A stretch of 64,000 nt of DNA from Desulfovibrio sp. An276 (GCF_002159665.1 NZ_NFJC01000014.1:1-64000); one strand, 5' to 3'. Shown: positions 18,224 to 27,624, numbered from the stretch's first letter. Notes: generated from the letters alone by a model not told the origin. Translations and numbers: made by a program.

Positions 18224-18257
18224 GGGCGGGCCCGCAAAAAGTCTCGCAGACCCGCCC
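18224..18257 (-). terminator. Intercistronic hairpin between tupA and tupB
   Basis: GGGCGGG and CCCGCCC form a 7-bp stem without a T run. It probably sets the ratio of binding protein to permease, a common arrangement in ABC operons. Confidence 0.45.
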
Positions 18258-18288
18258 GCAGTATCGTGTTTATTCGGTGTGCCCGGGG

Positions 18289-19110
18289 TTACTTCCCTGC
18301 GTTGGGGAAGAAGAGCTGCTTGCCCTCAAGCGTGTATTCGCTGATGCGCTTCTGGGTTTTGGGGCTCACCCACCAGTCCTCGAACTTCTTTGCCAGATCC
18401 TTCTTCACCTTCGGGCACATGGCGGGATTGGTGGTCATGACGCTGTACTGATTGAAGAGGGCCTTGTCGCCTTCAACCACAATGGCGAGCGCATTGTTCT
18501 TGCCCTGCTTGGCAGCAAACTTGATCCAGGTTGCGCGGTCGGTCAGGGTGTAGCCGTTCTTTTCTGCGGCAATGTTCAGGGTAGCCATCATGCCCTGGCC
18601 AGCGGAGATGTAGAAGGATTCCTTGTCGGGAGAGAGGTTGTTGGCCTTCCACAGCTTCTTTTCGGCGTTGTGGGTGCCGGACTTGTCACCGCGGCTGACA
18701 AAGACTGCCTTCGCATCGTAGATGGCCTTGAGTGCCTCGCTTGTGGTCTTGCCCTTCACCTTTGCGGGATCCTTCTTGGGTCCGACAATCACGAAGTCGT
18801 TGTACATGACTTGGCGGCGATCAATGCCGTAGCCGTCTGCCACGAACTTCTTTTCCACTGCAGGGGCGTGCACAAGCAAAACGTCCGCGTCGCAGTTTTT
18901 GGCAATCTCAAGGGCCTTGCCTGTGCCAACAGCGACCCACTTGAGCTCAATGCCGGTGTCCTTGCGGAAATCGGGTTCCAGAAATTCCAGCAGTCCGGAA
19001 TCCTGGGTGCTGGTGGTGGTTGCCATCATGAGGGTGTCTGCAGCCTGGCAGGGCAGGGCAAAGGCTACGGCGCAGGCAGCGCCAAGAAGGGTTTTGGAAA
19101 CAGGGTTCAT
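18289..19110 (-). CDS. tupA: Tungstate-binding periplasmic protein
   Basis: 273 residues. A Sec signal peptide (residues 1-23, cleavage after CQA) is followed by the anion-binding TTTSTQDSGLL, the mark of TupA proteins. Further conserved parts are VHAPAVEKKF, NDFVIVGP and SRGDKSGTH. AGAGG lies upstream of the ATG. First gene of the tupA-tupB-tupC unit; a perfect palindrome is found 33 bases upstream of the start codon. Confidence 0.92.
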   Translation of the reverse strand: MNPVSKTLLGAACAVAFALPCQAADTLMMATTTSTQDSGLLEFLEPDFRKDTGIELKWVAVGTGKALEIAKNCDADVLLVHAPAVEKKFVADGYGIDRRQVMYNDFVIVGPKKDPAKVKGKTTSEALKAIYDAKAVFVSRGDKSGTHNAEKKLWKANNLSPDKESFYISAGQGMMATLNIAAEKNGYTLTDRATWIKFAAKQGKNNALAIVVEGDKALFNQYSVMTTNPAMCPKVKKDLAKKFEDWWVSPKTQKRISEYTLEGKQLFFPNAGK

Positions 19111-19142
19111 CTTGAAATTTCCTCTGAAAGTTTTTTGGGTTT

Positions 19143-19161
19143 GGCGTACTACTGGTACGCC
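19143..19161 (-). promoter_or_regulatory. Palindromic operator candidate upstream of tupA
   Basis: GGCGTAC-TACTG-GTACGCC, a perfect 7-bp inverted repeat with a 5-base spacer, in the tupA leader/promoter region. The half-site recurs upstream of aor. Likely a tungsten-responsive repressor site (TunR or a TaoR-like protein). Confidence 0.5.
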
Positions 19162-19302
19162 ACGGATCCTTGAAAGAGTATGAGCGCGTACCATACCGGA
19201 TATTCGCTCAATTTGGAGGTGTCACACATGAAGTTGTACAAATCTATACCGCTTTTACTCAAAATCGTGACCAACTTCAATGCCAAAGCCCGAAGCAGGG
19301 CG

Positions 19303-19362
19303 CAAAAAGGGGACTTTCCCCGGACCCGGCTTGTGTGAAGCCGCCGCCTTGGGAAAAGTCCC
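19303..19362 (-). terminator. Branched terminator behind the aminotransferase gene
   Basis: On the minus strand GGGACTTTTCCC pairs with GGGGAAAGTCCC across a loop that itself holds the hairpin CGGCTT-AAGCCG, and the structure ends in CCCCTTTTT. Confidence 0.6.
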
Positions 19363-19389
19363 GTGCCGGACTGAAAAAAAAGCGTCTTT

Positions 19390-20607
19390 TTAGCGCTTTG
19401 AGTAGTCGTAGAGGAATCTGCCGAGCTTTTCCACAGCTTCCTGCAAAACTGCCACAGGGGGCAGATAGACTATGCGGAAGTGATCGTGCTTTGGCCAGTT
19501 GAAGCCTGTGCCTGGCACAAAGAGGATGCGGGTTTCTCTTAAGCAGTCCAGGGCGAACTCCGTGTCGTTGGTGATACGGTAGCGTTCTGTGTCAATCTTG
19601 GGGAAGATGTAGAAGGCAGCCCTTGGCTTTACTGCCGAGATGCCGGGAAGGCTGTTCAGTGCACCGTAGATGTAGTTGCGCTGTTCGTAGATGCGTCCGC
19701 CGGGAACAATGTATTCGTTGACGCTCTGATAGCCGCCGAGCGCTGTCTGAATGATGGACTGGCCTGGCACATTGGAGCACAGGCGCATGTTGGAGAGCAT
19801 GTTGATGCCCGCAATGTAGTCCTTGGCAAGGTTCTTGTTGCCGCTAAGTATCATCCAGCCTACGCGGAAACCGCAGACCATGTGCGACTTTGAAAGGCCG
19901 CTGAAGGTCACGCAGAAGAGATCCGGGGCCAGGGAGGCAATGGATGTGTGTTTTTCCCCGTCCATGACCAGACGGTCGTAGATCTCGTCCGAGAAGATGA
20001 TGAGCTCGTGGCGACGGGCTATCTCCACTATGCGCTCCAGTATATCCAGCGGGTACAGGGCGCCTGTGGGGTTGTTGGGATTGATGATGACAAGGGCCTT
20101 GGTCTTGTCCGTGATCTTGCTTTCCATGTCCTCAAGATCCGGGTACCAGTCCGACTCCTCGTCACAGATGTAGTGCACAGCCTTGCCGCCGGCCAGGGTG
20201 GCACAGGCTGTCCACAAGGGATAGTCCGGAGCGGGAATGAGGATTTCGTCGCCGTTGTTGAGCAGCGCGTGCATGGCAAGCTGGATGAGCTCGCTTGCGC
20301 CATTGCCAGTGTAGATGTCCTTCATGCCCACATTGGGGATGCCCTTGATCTGGGCGTATTGCATGATGGCCTTTCTGGCGTTGAAAATGCCGCGGGATTC
20401 CGAGTAGCCCTGCGAATTCACGATTGCGTCGCGCATGTCGAAGATGACTTCCTCGGGAGCGGAGAAACCGAAGGGGGCAGGGTTGCCTATGTTCAGTTTC
20501 AGAATCTTCATGCCTTGCTCTTCCATGCGGGCCGCTTCGTCAACGACCGGGCCGCGCACGTCGTAGAGCACATGATCGAGCTTGCTGGATTTGCCAAACG
20601 TCCTCAT
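19390..20607 (-). CDS. AlaA-type pyridoxal-phosphate aminotransferase
   Basis: 405 residues, fold type I class I/II aminotransferase. Residues in order: NIGNPAPFGF (substrate loop), YTGNGASELI, INPNNPTGA, SDEIYDRL (PLP-binding Asp and Tyr), SGLSKSHMVCGFRVGW with the Schiff-base lysine, and the C-terminal arginine in HFRIVYLPP. The closest well-known family is the glutamate-pyruvate aminotransferase AlaA. It stands alone; ATG at 20607. Confidence 0.85.
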   Translation of the reverse strand: MRTFGKSSKLDHVLYDVRGPVVDEAARMEEQGMKILKLNIGNPAPFGFSAPEEVIFDMRDAIVNSQGYSESRGIFNARKAIMQYAQIKGIPNVGMKDIYTGNGASELIQLAMHALLNNGDEILIPAPDYPLWTACATLAGGKAVHYICDEESDWYPDLEDMESKITDKTKALVIINPNNPTGALYPLDILERIVEIARRHELIIFSDEIYDRLVMDGEKHTSIASLAPDLFCVTFSGLSKSHMVCGFRVGWMILSGNKNLAKDYIAGINMLSNMRLCSNVPGQSIIQTALGGYQSVNEYIVPGGRIYEQRNYIYGALNSLPGISAVKPRAAFYIFPKIDTERYRITNDTEFALDCLRETRILFVPGTGFNWPKHDHFRIVYLPPVAVLQEAVEKLGRFLYDYSKR

Positions 20608-20871
20608 TTTCCTTCAGCGTCCTGGCAGGGCGCCGTCTCCTGATATTGGTTGAGGTTGAAAGAAAAACAAGAAGGTCCGGGGGACATATGGTCCGCACGA
20701 ACGTATCTTCCTGTCCATATATTCTGTTGTATTGGCCCGAACAGGCGCAGGTGTCAAGGATGTGAAAAGACAGCACATGCGTGCAAGACCTGTTTTGTGC
20801 ATCTTTCCCCTGTGAACGAATGGGGCATGAATCAGGATTTGGAAGCCGGACAATGGGGACTGTGTCAGGAG

Positions 20872-20914
20872 TTTTGCAAAAGGCGTGACATTTTTGGGCA
20901 AGTTTTTTGCAAAA
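20872..20914 (+). promoter_or_regulatory. Twin TTTTGCAAAA palindromes
   Basis: The 10-base palindrome TTTTGCAAAA occurs at 20872-20881 and 20905-20914, 33 bases centre to centre (about three helical turns), upstream of the aldo/keto reductase gene. The spacing suits two bound dimers on one face of the helix. The 430-base gap between the divergent genes holds nothing else I recognise. Confidence 0.4.
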
Positions 20915-21037
20915 TACCTTGTGTCGCGTACAAGGGCCCTGTGCTATGAAAAAAGGCAGGATATGCCCGCAGCCCTGTCCGCAGTCTTGCGCTTGGCAGG
21001 AGCGGCAAAACGCAACCAAGGATACAGGAGCCAGCCC

Positions 21038-22321
21038 ATGGAAAGACGTCATTTTCTGAAAACCACGCTTGCGGCCGCTGCAGCTGCACCCCTTTTGCCC
21101 TCCCTTGCCGAAGGCACGGAGGCAAAGTCCCTTCTTCCTGACCAGTCCAAATTGGGCATCCTGAACTACAAGTCTACCATGCGCTATCGTCCCATGGGGC
21201 AGACCGGAGTCATGGTGTCGGCCCTGGGCTTTGGCATGCTCCGTTTGCAGATGAAGGACGGCAAGGTAGACTTTGGGCTCAGCACGGACATCGTGCGCAG
21301 GGCCATCGAGGGCGGCGTGAACTATGTGGACACTGGCCGCGTCTATCTGGGCGGCCAGTCCGAGCAGGCCGTGGCAAAGGCCCTTGCTGGAGGCTGGCGT
21401 GACAGGGTGTATGTGACCTCCAAGATGCCCTGGTGGCAGATGCAAAGTCCGGACGATTTCATGAAGTTCTTTGACGAATCCCGCAGGACCATCAACACGG
21501 ACGTCATCGATTTCTACCACATCCACATGATCATGCATCGCGCCTGGGACAAGTACGTGAAGCCCTGGAAGCTCATAGACAAGATGATGAAGCTCAAGAG
21601 CGATGGCAAGATTCGCTTCATGGGCTTCAGCTTTCACGACAATCTGCAGCTCTTTAAACAGGTGGTGGACGCTGCTCCCTGGGACTTCTGTCTTCTGCAG
21701 CACAACTATCTGGACTATGAGTACGAGACAGGCATTCTTGGACCCAAGTATGCGGCAACCAAGGGCATGGGTGTCGCCATCATGAAGCCGGTGCGCACAG
21801 GACTTCTGGGCAATCTCCCGAAAAACATGCGTGACGCCCTGGCCTCCTCCGGGATCAGAAAGGACGATGCCGAGTGGGCCCTGGACTATCTGTGGGACAT
21901 TCCGGAAGTAAGCGTAACAGTGAGCGGCATGAACAGCGTGGCAGACGTGGAGAAAAACCTCGCCTACGCAGCCAAGGCGGCTCCCGGCATGCTCACACCC
22001 AAGGAACGCGAGGCCATAGGCCGTGCGAGAGCTGCCTTCAACAACATTCCCGGACACGTGAACTGCGTTGGCTGCTACCAGTGCATCCCCTGTCCGGAAA
22101 ACGTCGCCATTGGCTACATCTTCGCCTACGTCTACAACAATTACCTGGCCCATCAGGACAAGAAGAGGGCCCTTGCGGACTACACGCTCGCAATGTCGCC
22201 CATCCAGCGCGGGGATCCGGCCTCGTCCTGTACCAATTGCGGACAGTGCCTGCCCAAATGTCCCATGCATGTGGACATCCCGGGCTCTCTTGCAAAGGTG
22301 AAGGAAGCCTTTGGCAAGTAG
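21038..22321 (+). CDS. Tat-exported aldo/keto reductase with ferredoxin domain
   Basis: 427 residues. The N-terminus has a twin-arginine signal (ERRHFLK, then an alanine-rich hydrophobic run), so the folded protein is predicted to be exported with its cofactors. An aldo/keto reductase TIM barrel follows (RPMGQTGVMVSALGFGMLRL, then VNYVDTGRVYLGGQSE and the HIHMI region). The C-terminal domain has a four-cysteine set CVGCYQCIPC and a second, CTNCGQCLPKC, as in ferredoxin-type AKRs. CAGGAG lies upstream of the ATG at 21038. The substrate is unknown. Confidence 0.85.
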   Translation: MERRHFLKTTLAAAAAAPLLPSLAEGTEAKSLLPDQSKLGILNYKSTMRYRPMGQTGVMVSALGFGMLRLQMKDGKVDFGLSTDIVRRAIEGGVNYVDTGRVYLGGQSEQAVAKALAGGWRDRVYVTSKMPWWQMQSPDDFMKFFDESRRTINTDVIDFYHIHMIMHRAWDKYVKPWKLIDKMMKLKSDGKIRFMGFSFHDNLQLFKQVVDAAPWDFCLLQHNYLDYEYETGILGPKYAATKGMGVAIMKPVRTGLLGNLPKNMRDALASSGIRKDDAEWALDYLWDIPEVSVTVSGMNSVADVEKNLAYAAKAAPGMLTPKEREAIGRARAAFNNIPGHVNCVGCYQCIPCPENVAIGYIFAYVYNNYLAHQDKKRALADYTLAMSPIQRGDPASSCTNCGQCLPKCPMHVDIPGSLAKVKEAFGK

Positions 22322-22351
22322 CGTAACGTATCGGAGACAATTGCAAACTTT

Positions 22352-22388
22352 GGGGCGCTGTCCTTTTTGGGGCACAGCCCCTTTTTTT
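22352..22388 (+). terminator. Rho-independent terminator
   Basis: GGGGC and the following TGT pair with ACA and GCCCC; seven T residues follow. It ends the aldo/keto reductase transcript. Confidence 0.7.
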
Positions 22389-22534
22389 GCGTCCGGAAAA
22401 TGGGACAGGTGGCAGGGGACAAAAAAATCCGGCGAACGGGATGAGCGCTCGCCGGAGCATGCAAAAAAACGGGCTTGCCGGGCTACAAGAAGGAGGTCGA
22501 CGATTTGCGGGCAAGGACGTTTTTCGCAGGCCTG

Positions 22535-22771
22535 CTATTTTGCAGAAGCTTCGGGTTCGATGAGATCATAGCTGTAGCCACCCTTGGGATCGCGATAGAA
22601 TTTGGCAACACCGGGACTCTTGAAGTGTTCGCCAAAGACCGGAACGCCGTCCGCATTGTCGACAATGCGCACGATTTTCATGGAGCCGACGGTATAGGTG
22701 GAGATGTCTGCGGCCAAGGCAGGTGAAGCAAGGGAGAGGGCCAGCAGGGCTGCGCAAAGAGTGGTTTTCAT
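22535..22771 (-). CDS. Small secreted protein of unknown function
   Basis: 78 residues with a clear Sec signal peptide (MKTTLCAALLALSLASPALA), leaving a mature part of about 58 residues without cysteines. The start has AGGAACTCCC upstream; the longer frame is rejected because it would bury the signal peptide. No family recognised. The mature sequence has an YTVGSMKIVRIVDN stretch that looks like a beta hairpin. Confidence 0.6.
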   Translation of the reverse strand: MKTTLCAALLALSLASPALAADISTYTVGSMKIVRIVDNADGVPVFGEHFKSPGVAKFYRDPKGGYSYDLIEPEASAK

Positions 22772-23184
22772 GGGAGTTCCTCGCCTGATTGGAGAAAAGA
22801 AGTTATGGAATGTAAAAAAAAAGACCAACTAGTCGTAATATATTCGAGGGGGGGGAGGAGCTGTGTCTAGAAGGGGTTTGTCGGGAAAGAGTGTGGGGCG
22901 AGAGAAGCTGGAAAGCAAATGGAAATTGTGGCAGGCATTGCGGCATACTTGGGCGTATAACAGCCAGTTTGTCAAGTTTTGCTTCAGTCGTAACTTGTTG
23001 ACACAAAAGATGAATCCTGGATAGAGAACACAGTAAACTCTGGATCCGGAGATTGAGTAACACCAAGCAGTCCGCAGAAACCTGCATGGGAAAACTCTGG
23101 ATTCAGAGGGATGGCGCGCATACCAACACATACAAGTGTCATCCGTTCTCCATCCATCACCCACATCTTTCCCAAAGCCAGCAA
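22772..23184. other. Intergenic region, no gene seen
   Basis: Rich in short repeats: AAACTCTGGAT occurs twice, near 23033 and 23090. Frames in this stretch lack start signals. It may be the remains of a lost gene. Confidence 0.3.
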
Positions 23185-23212
23185 AAAGGGGAGGCCGTAC
23201 GGTCTCCCCTTT
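23185..23212 (-). terminator. Terminator of the RND operon
   Basis: AAAGGGGAG and CTCCCCTTT form the stem (one mismatch further in), followed on the minus strand by a run of T residues. Confidence 0.75.
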
Positions 23213-23253
23213 CAGGTTTTGCGGGCTCATTCGCCCATCAGTCTCTTATGTCT

Positions 23254-26200
23254 CTAGCCCTGGGTCCCTGGCTCTTCCACAGCTTCCTGCGGCTTGTCCT
23301 TGGACCTTTTCCGGATCCCGCGGTCACTCTTGCCGCTTATGCGTTCGGTTATGCGGTTGATGACCACGAAGAACACAGGAATGAAGAGAACGCCCACGGC
23401 AGTGGCAAGGAACGTTCCGCCCACAATACCGGTACCAATGGCGTGCTGGCTGTTTGCGCCAGCGCCGGTGCTTACGGTGAGGGGCATGACGCCAAGCAAA
23501 AAGGCCATGGAGGTCATGACGATGGGCCTCAGGCGCATGGTGGCAGCCTCAACAGCCGCGTCCACAAGGCTCTTGCCGCTCTCGTACAAGGTCTTTGCAA
23601 ATTCCACGATGAGGATGGCGTTCTTGGCAGACAGGCCGATAACAGCCAAAATGCCCACCTGGAAGTAGATGTCGTTGTGCAGGCCGCGCAGGGTGCTGAG
23701 CCCCATGGCGCCGAGCACGCCGATGGGCACAACCAGGATGACCGCAAAGGGTATGGTCCAGCTTTCGTAGAGGGCCGCAAGACAGAGGAAGACGACCAGG
23801 ATGGAGAGGGCGTAGAGGGGGCCTGTCTGCGATCCCGAACGCTTTTCCTCGAAGCTTAGGCCAGACCACTCCATGCCTATGCCGTGGGGGAGCTCGTTTT
23901 CGACAATGCGCTCGATTTCCGCCATGGCCTCGCCCGAGCTTACGCTTTCGCCTGCGCTCACCTCGATGGCTGTGGAGGGCACGCCGTTGAAGCGCTCAAG
24001 CTGTGCAGGACCATAGGTCCAGTTCACGGTTGCGAAGGCGTCCAAGGGGACCATGCCGCCTTCCTCGTTTCTGAAATACCAGAAGCGCAGATCGTCCGGG
24101 TTCATGCGATAGGGTGTATCGCCCTGCACGTAGACACGCTTGACTCTGCCCCTGTCCACGAAGTCGTTTACATAGGTGCCGCCCCAGGCAGTGGAAAGGT
24201 CCGCGTTGATGCTGTCTGGGCTTAAGTGGAACACGCCTGCCTTGAGGTCGTCTATGTCCACGCGCACCTGGGGGATATCGTCCAGGGAGGTTGTGCGCGG
24301 GTTGAAGAACATGGGGTTCATGCGCATCATGTCGAGCAAATCTTCCCTGGCCGTGATGAGGGCATCGTGCCCAAGGCCCCCTTGGTCCTGCAGCTGCATG
24401 ACAAGGCCCGAGGCGTTGCCAAGGCCGCGGATCTGCGGAGGCTCACTGAAGGCAATGCGGCCTACGGTAAAGTTCGCAAAATGCGCCCTTGCCCTGCGCA
24501 CTATGGCGTTGGCGCTCTGATCAGCACCCCTTCTCTGATCCCAGTGTTTCAGGGAAACATAGCCGTTTGCGACGTTTTGGCCACGGCTTGCGTTGGGGCC
24601 CATGCCGAGCATGATGCCAACGCCCTCAATGAGGTCAGCCTCGTTGTTCTTGAAGTACTCCTCCACCTCCCTGGCAGCCTCAAGAGTCACTTGACGTGTG
24701 GTTCCGGGGGGCATGAAGATATTGAAGTTCACGATGCCCTGGTCCTCGATGGGAAGGAAGGAGGTGGGCATTTCGCGCACGGCAACCACTGCGCCCACAG
24801 CCAGAAGGGCGTAGACCGCCATGACCTTGACGGGATGGGCTATGAGCTTGCGCACAAGCTTTCCGTAGCCACTGGTGCCAGTGTCCACCAGTCTGTTGAA
24901 GGGCGTGAAGAGATTCTTTTTGGAGGGATTCACGTCCCGCTGCTTCAGAAGATGCTTGCACAGAGGGGGTGTAATGGTGATGGCCACAAAGACCGAGAGG
25001 GTCATGGCCGAGACAATGGTCAGGGTGAACTGCCTGTAGATGGCGCCGGGAATGCCGCCAAAGAAGGACATGGGCACAAAGACCGCGGACAAAACTGCCG
25101 CAACGCCCACAAGGGCCCAGGTGATTTGGTCCATGGACTTCTTGATGGCCTCTGCCGGGGGCAGGCCCTCCATGTGCATGATGCGTTCCGTGTTCTCCAC
25201 AACCACGATGGCGTCGTCGACCAGAAGACCAATGGCAAGCACAAGGCCGAACATGCTCAAGGTATTGATGGAGCCACCGGATGCCGCGATGACAGCCACT
25301 GTGCCCAAAAGAACGATGGGCACTGCCAGGGTGGGGATAAGCGTTGCCCGCCAGTTCTGCAGGAAGAGGAACATGATGGCGGCAACGAGCACGATGGCCT
25401 CAATGAGGGTGTGCACGATACTGTTGATGGAGGCCAGGATGAAGGGCACGCTGTCCAGGGTGATGTGATAGGTGATGCCTGGGGGGAAGAACTGGCGCAT
25501 GCGGTCCATGAAGGCATCGACCCTTTTGCCTGCGTCGACTGCGTTGGCGCCTTCTGCCAGCTGGATGCCCACGGTCACTGCGGGCATGCCGCGAAAGCGC
25601 GAGGTGACCGTATAGGAGCGCACGCCCATGTCCACGCGCGCGACGTCACGCACGCGCACAGCGGATCCGTCCGGATTGACGCGCACTATGACGTTCTTGA
25701 ACTGCTCTATGTCCTGCAGTTTGGTTCTGGAGAGCAGGGTTACGTTAAGCTCCTGGGTTTCCGTGTTGGGAAGGCCGCCCACCTGACCCACGGAAATCTG
25801 GTTGTTCTGGTTGCGCACTGCAGCCACGACGTCGCTTGGGGTAAGCGAAAACGAGCGCAGCTGGTTCGGGTTGAGCCAGATGCGCATGGCATAGTCCGAG
25901 CCGAAGAGGGTGGCTTCGCCCACGCCGTCAATACGGTTCAGGGGGTCCAGAAGGACCGAGGAGACAAAGTCGCCAATGTCCTCGACTGCTGTCCTTCCTG
26001 TCTCGTCGTAGAAGCTCATGTAGCGCAGGAAGGACTCCGAGACCTTGCGCACGCGTATGCCCTGGTTTTTCACGTCTTCGGGTAGCCTCGGCATGGCAAG
26101 ATCGAGGTTGTTCTGCACCTGCATCATGGCCACGTCCGGATCCGTGCCCGTATCGAAGGTCATGCGCAAAAAGGCCCTGCCTTCGGACGAGGAGGAGGTG

Positions 26201-26442
26201 GACATGTAGAGCAGGTTGTCGAGGCCTGTCATGTTCTGCTCAATGATCTGGGCCACGCTGTCCTGCATGGTCTGGGCAGAGGAGCCCGCGTATTCCACTG
26301 TCATGGAAATGGTGGGCGGGGCCATGGGCGGGAACTGTTCCACAGGCAAAAACCTGTAGGAAAGCCCGCCTGCGAGCATGATGAGCGCTGCTATGACCGA
26401 GGCAAAGACCGGCCTCTCGATAAAGAAGCGGGAAATGGACAT
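23254..26442 (-). CDS. RND efflux pump, AcrB/MexB (HAE1) family
   Basis: 1062 residues, full length. Proton-driven export of hydrophobic compounds across the envelope as a trimer. Visible: N-terminal MSISRFFIERPVFASVIAA (first helix), VDDAIVVVENTERIM with the paired aspartates of helix 4, the ERFNGVPSTAIEV porter region, and KNAILIVEFAK in the C-terminal membrane half, plus the two large periplasmic parts. It starts four bases after the stop of the adaptor gene. No TolC-type outer-membrane gene lies nearby, so the pump must borrow one. Confidence 0.95.
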   Translation of the reverse strand: MSISRFFIERPVFASVIAALIMLAGGLSYRFLPVEQFPPMAPPTISMTVEYAGSSAQTMQDSVAQIIEQNMTGLDNLLYMSTSSSSEGRAFLRMTFDTGTDPDVAMMQVQNNLDLAMPRLPEDVKNQGIRVRKVSESFLRYMSFYDETGRTAVEDIGDFVSSVLLDPLNRIDGVGEATLFGSDYAMRIWLNPNQLRSFSLTPSDVVAAVRNQNNQISVGQVGGLPNTETQELNVTLLSRTKLQDIEQFKNVIVRVNPDGSAVRVRDVARVDMGVRSYTVTSRFRGMPAVTVGIQLAEGANAVDAGKRVDAFMDRMRQFFPPGITYHITLDSVPFILASINSIVHTLIEAIVLVAAIMFLFLQNWRATLIPTLAVPIVLLGTVAVIAASGGSINTLSMFGLVLAIGLLVDDAIVVVENTERIMHMEGLPPAEAIKKSMDQITWALVGVAAVLSAVFVPMSFFGGIPGAIYRQFTLTIVSAMTLSVFVAITITPPLCKHLLKQRDVNPSKKNLFTPFNRLVDTGTSGYGKLVRKLIAHPVKVMAVYALLAVGAVVAVREMPTSFLPIEDQGIVNFNIFMPPGTTRQVTLEAAREVEEYFKNNEADLIEGVGIMLGMGPNASRGQNVANGYVSLKHWDQRRGADQSANAIVRRARAHFANFTVGRIAFSEPPQIRGLGNASGLVMQLQDQGGLGHDALITAREDLLDMMRMNPMFFNPRTTSLDDIPQVRVDIDDLKAGVFHLSPDSINADLSTAWGGTYVNDFVDRGRVKRVYVQGDTPYRMNPDDLRFWYFRNEEGGMVPLDAFATVNWTYGPAQLERFNGVPSTAIEVSAGESVSSGEAMAEIERIVENELPHGIGMEWSGLSFEEKRSGSQTGPLYALSILVVFLCLAALYESWTIPFAVILVVPIGVLGAMGLSTLRGLHNDIYFQVGILAVIGLSAKNAILIVEFAKTLYESGKSLVDAAVEAATMRLRPIVMTSMAFLLGVMPLTVSTGAGANSQHAIGTGIVGGTFLATAVGVLFIPVFFVVINRITERISGKSDRGIRKRSKDKPQEAVEEPGTQG

Positions 26443-26445
26443 GGC

Positions 26446-27624
26446 CTAGTCCCTCGACTTTCCGTAGGTGTCCACGGTGAGCACATTGGTCTGGTTCACG
26501 GGCATGCCGGGGCGCATGTTCTGTATGCCCTCAAGCAGGACAAGCTCGCCTTCCTTCAAACCCTCGTTCACCATGAGGAAGCGTCCGACCATGTCTCCGC
26601 CAACAATGGGGCGAAATTCGGCCTTGCCGTTTGCGAGAACAAAGACAGAGGCATTGCCCTTGGGATCGCGGCGCACAGCGCGCTGGGGAACGAGCAGGGC
26701 TCCCATCTTGACGCCCTGGCTGATGCTGGCCTTCACGTACATGCCAGGCAAAAGCACAAAGTCCGGATTCTTGAACACGGAGCGCAAAAGCACGGATCCC
26801 GTGCTCTCGTCCACAGTGATGTCCGCAAACTTGAGCTCGCCCTTTAAGGGATAGGTCCTGCCGTTTTCCAGGGTGAGGGTCACTTCGGTGGAGGTGTCGT
26901 CCCCTGGGCGGACCAGATTTCCTGCAGCGTAGCGGTCACGCAGGACAAGCAGCGCAAAGGAGGACTGTGTCATGTCCACGTAGACGGGATCGAGCTGCTG
27001 GATGACAGCGAGTTCGTCTGCCTGGTTGGCTGTGACAAGCGCACCCTGGGTCACATTGGACTTTCCTATGCGGCCCGTGATGGGGGCAAGAACGTCCGTG
27101 TAGCGCAGGTGAATCTCGGCTGTTTTCAGGGAAGCCTTTGCGACTTCGAGGTTGGCCTTGGCCTGGAGGTACTCGGCCCTTGCGTCCTCGTAGGCCTGCT
27201 GGCTCACTGCCTGGCTGCGCAGAAGGGCAATGCGGCGGTCAAGGCGCAGCTTCGCTGCGTGGAGGGTGGCATCTGCGCTTGCGACAGCTGCCTTTGCGCT
27301 TTCCACTTCTGCGTCGTAGGTGTCCGGATCGATCTTGTACAGGGACTGGCCCGCCTTCACAAGGGAGCCCTCCGTGAAGAGCTGTTCCTGCAGGATGCCG
27401 CTCACCTGGGGGCGAACCTCTGCCTTGCGGAAGGCAGAAACGCGGCCGGAAAGCTCGGCTGTAAGGGGAATGTCCCTGGCCTCGATTTTGAAGACGGCAG
27501 AGTCGCGCACGCGCTGTTCACGTGTGGACTTGCCGTCATTGCATGCGGTCAGAATACAGGAAAGGGCGAGAAAAAGAGTCAGAAGGACAAGCGTCCCATG
27601 GTGAGGAAAGATTCTTGCTTGCAT
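26446..27624 (-). CDS. RND periplasmic adaptor lipoprotein
   Basis: 392 residues. The N-terminus is a lipoprotein signal ending in the lipobox LTAC. The parts follow in the usual adaptor order: barrel-sandwich half (RPQVSGILQEQLFTEGSLVKAGQ), alpha-helical hairpin (about 120-185), second lipoyl half (APITGRIGKSNVTQGALV), beta-barrel and membrane-proximal domain. It bridges the RND pump and an outer-membrane channel. The start was placed at the ATG before the signal peptide; the ribosome binding site is weak. Confidence 0.9.
   Translation of the reverse strand: MQARIFPHHGTLVLLTLFLALSCILTACNDGKSTREQRVRDSAVFKIEARDIPLTAELSGRVSAFRKAEVRPQVSGILQEQLFTEGSLVKAGQSLYKIDPDTYDAEVESAKAAVASADATLHAAKLRLDRRIALLRSQAVSQQAYEDARAEYLQAKANLEVAKASLKTAEIHLRYTDVLAPITGRIGKSNVTQGALVTANQADELAVIQQLDPVYVDMTQSSFALLVLRDRYAAGNLVRPGDDTSTEVTLTLENGRTYPLKGELKFADITVDESTGSVLLRSVFKNPDFVLLPGMYVKASISQGVKMGALLVPQRAVRRDPKGNASVFVLANGKAEFRPIVGGDMVGRFLMVNEGLKEGELVLLEGIQNMRPGMPVNQTNVLTVDTYGKSRD

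Noticed and set aside
20540-22375. Minus-strand frame of 611 residues across the aldo/keto reductase gene
   Set aside because: Antisense to a gene with signal peptide, barrel and Fe-S motifs; no independent support.
22829-23230. Minus-strand frame of 133 residues with several cysteines
   Set aside because: No ribosome binding site, odd composition, and it overlaps the RND terminator; more likely non-coding.
24226-26085. Plus-strand frame of 619 residues opposite the RND pump
   Set aside because: His- and Gly-rich antisense shadow of a well-supported pump gene.
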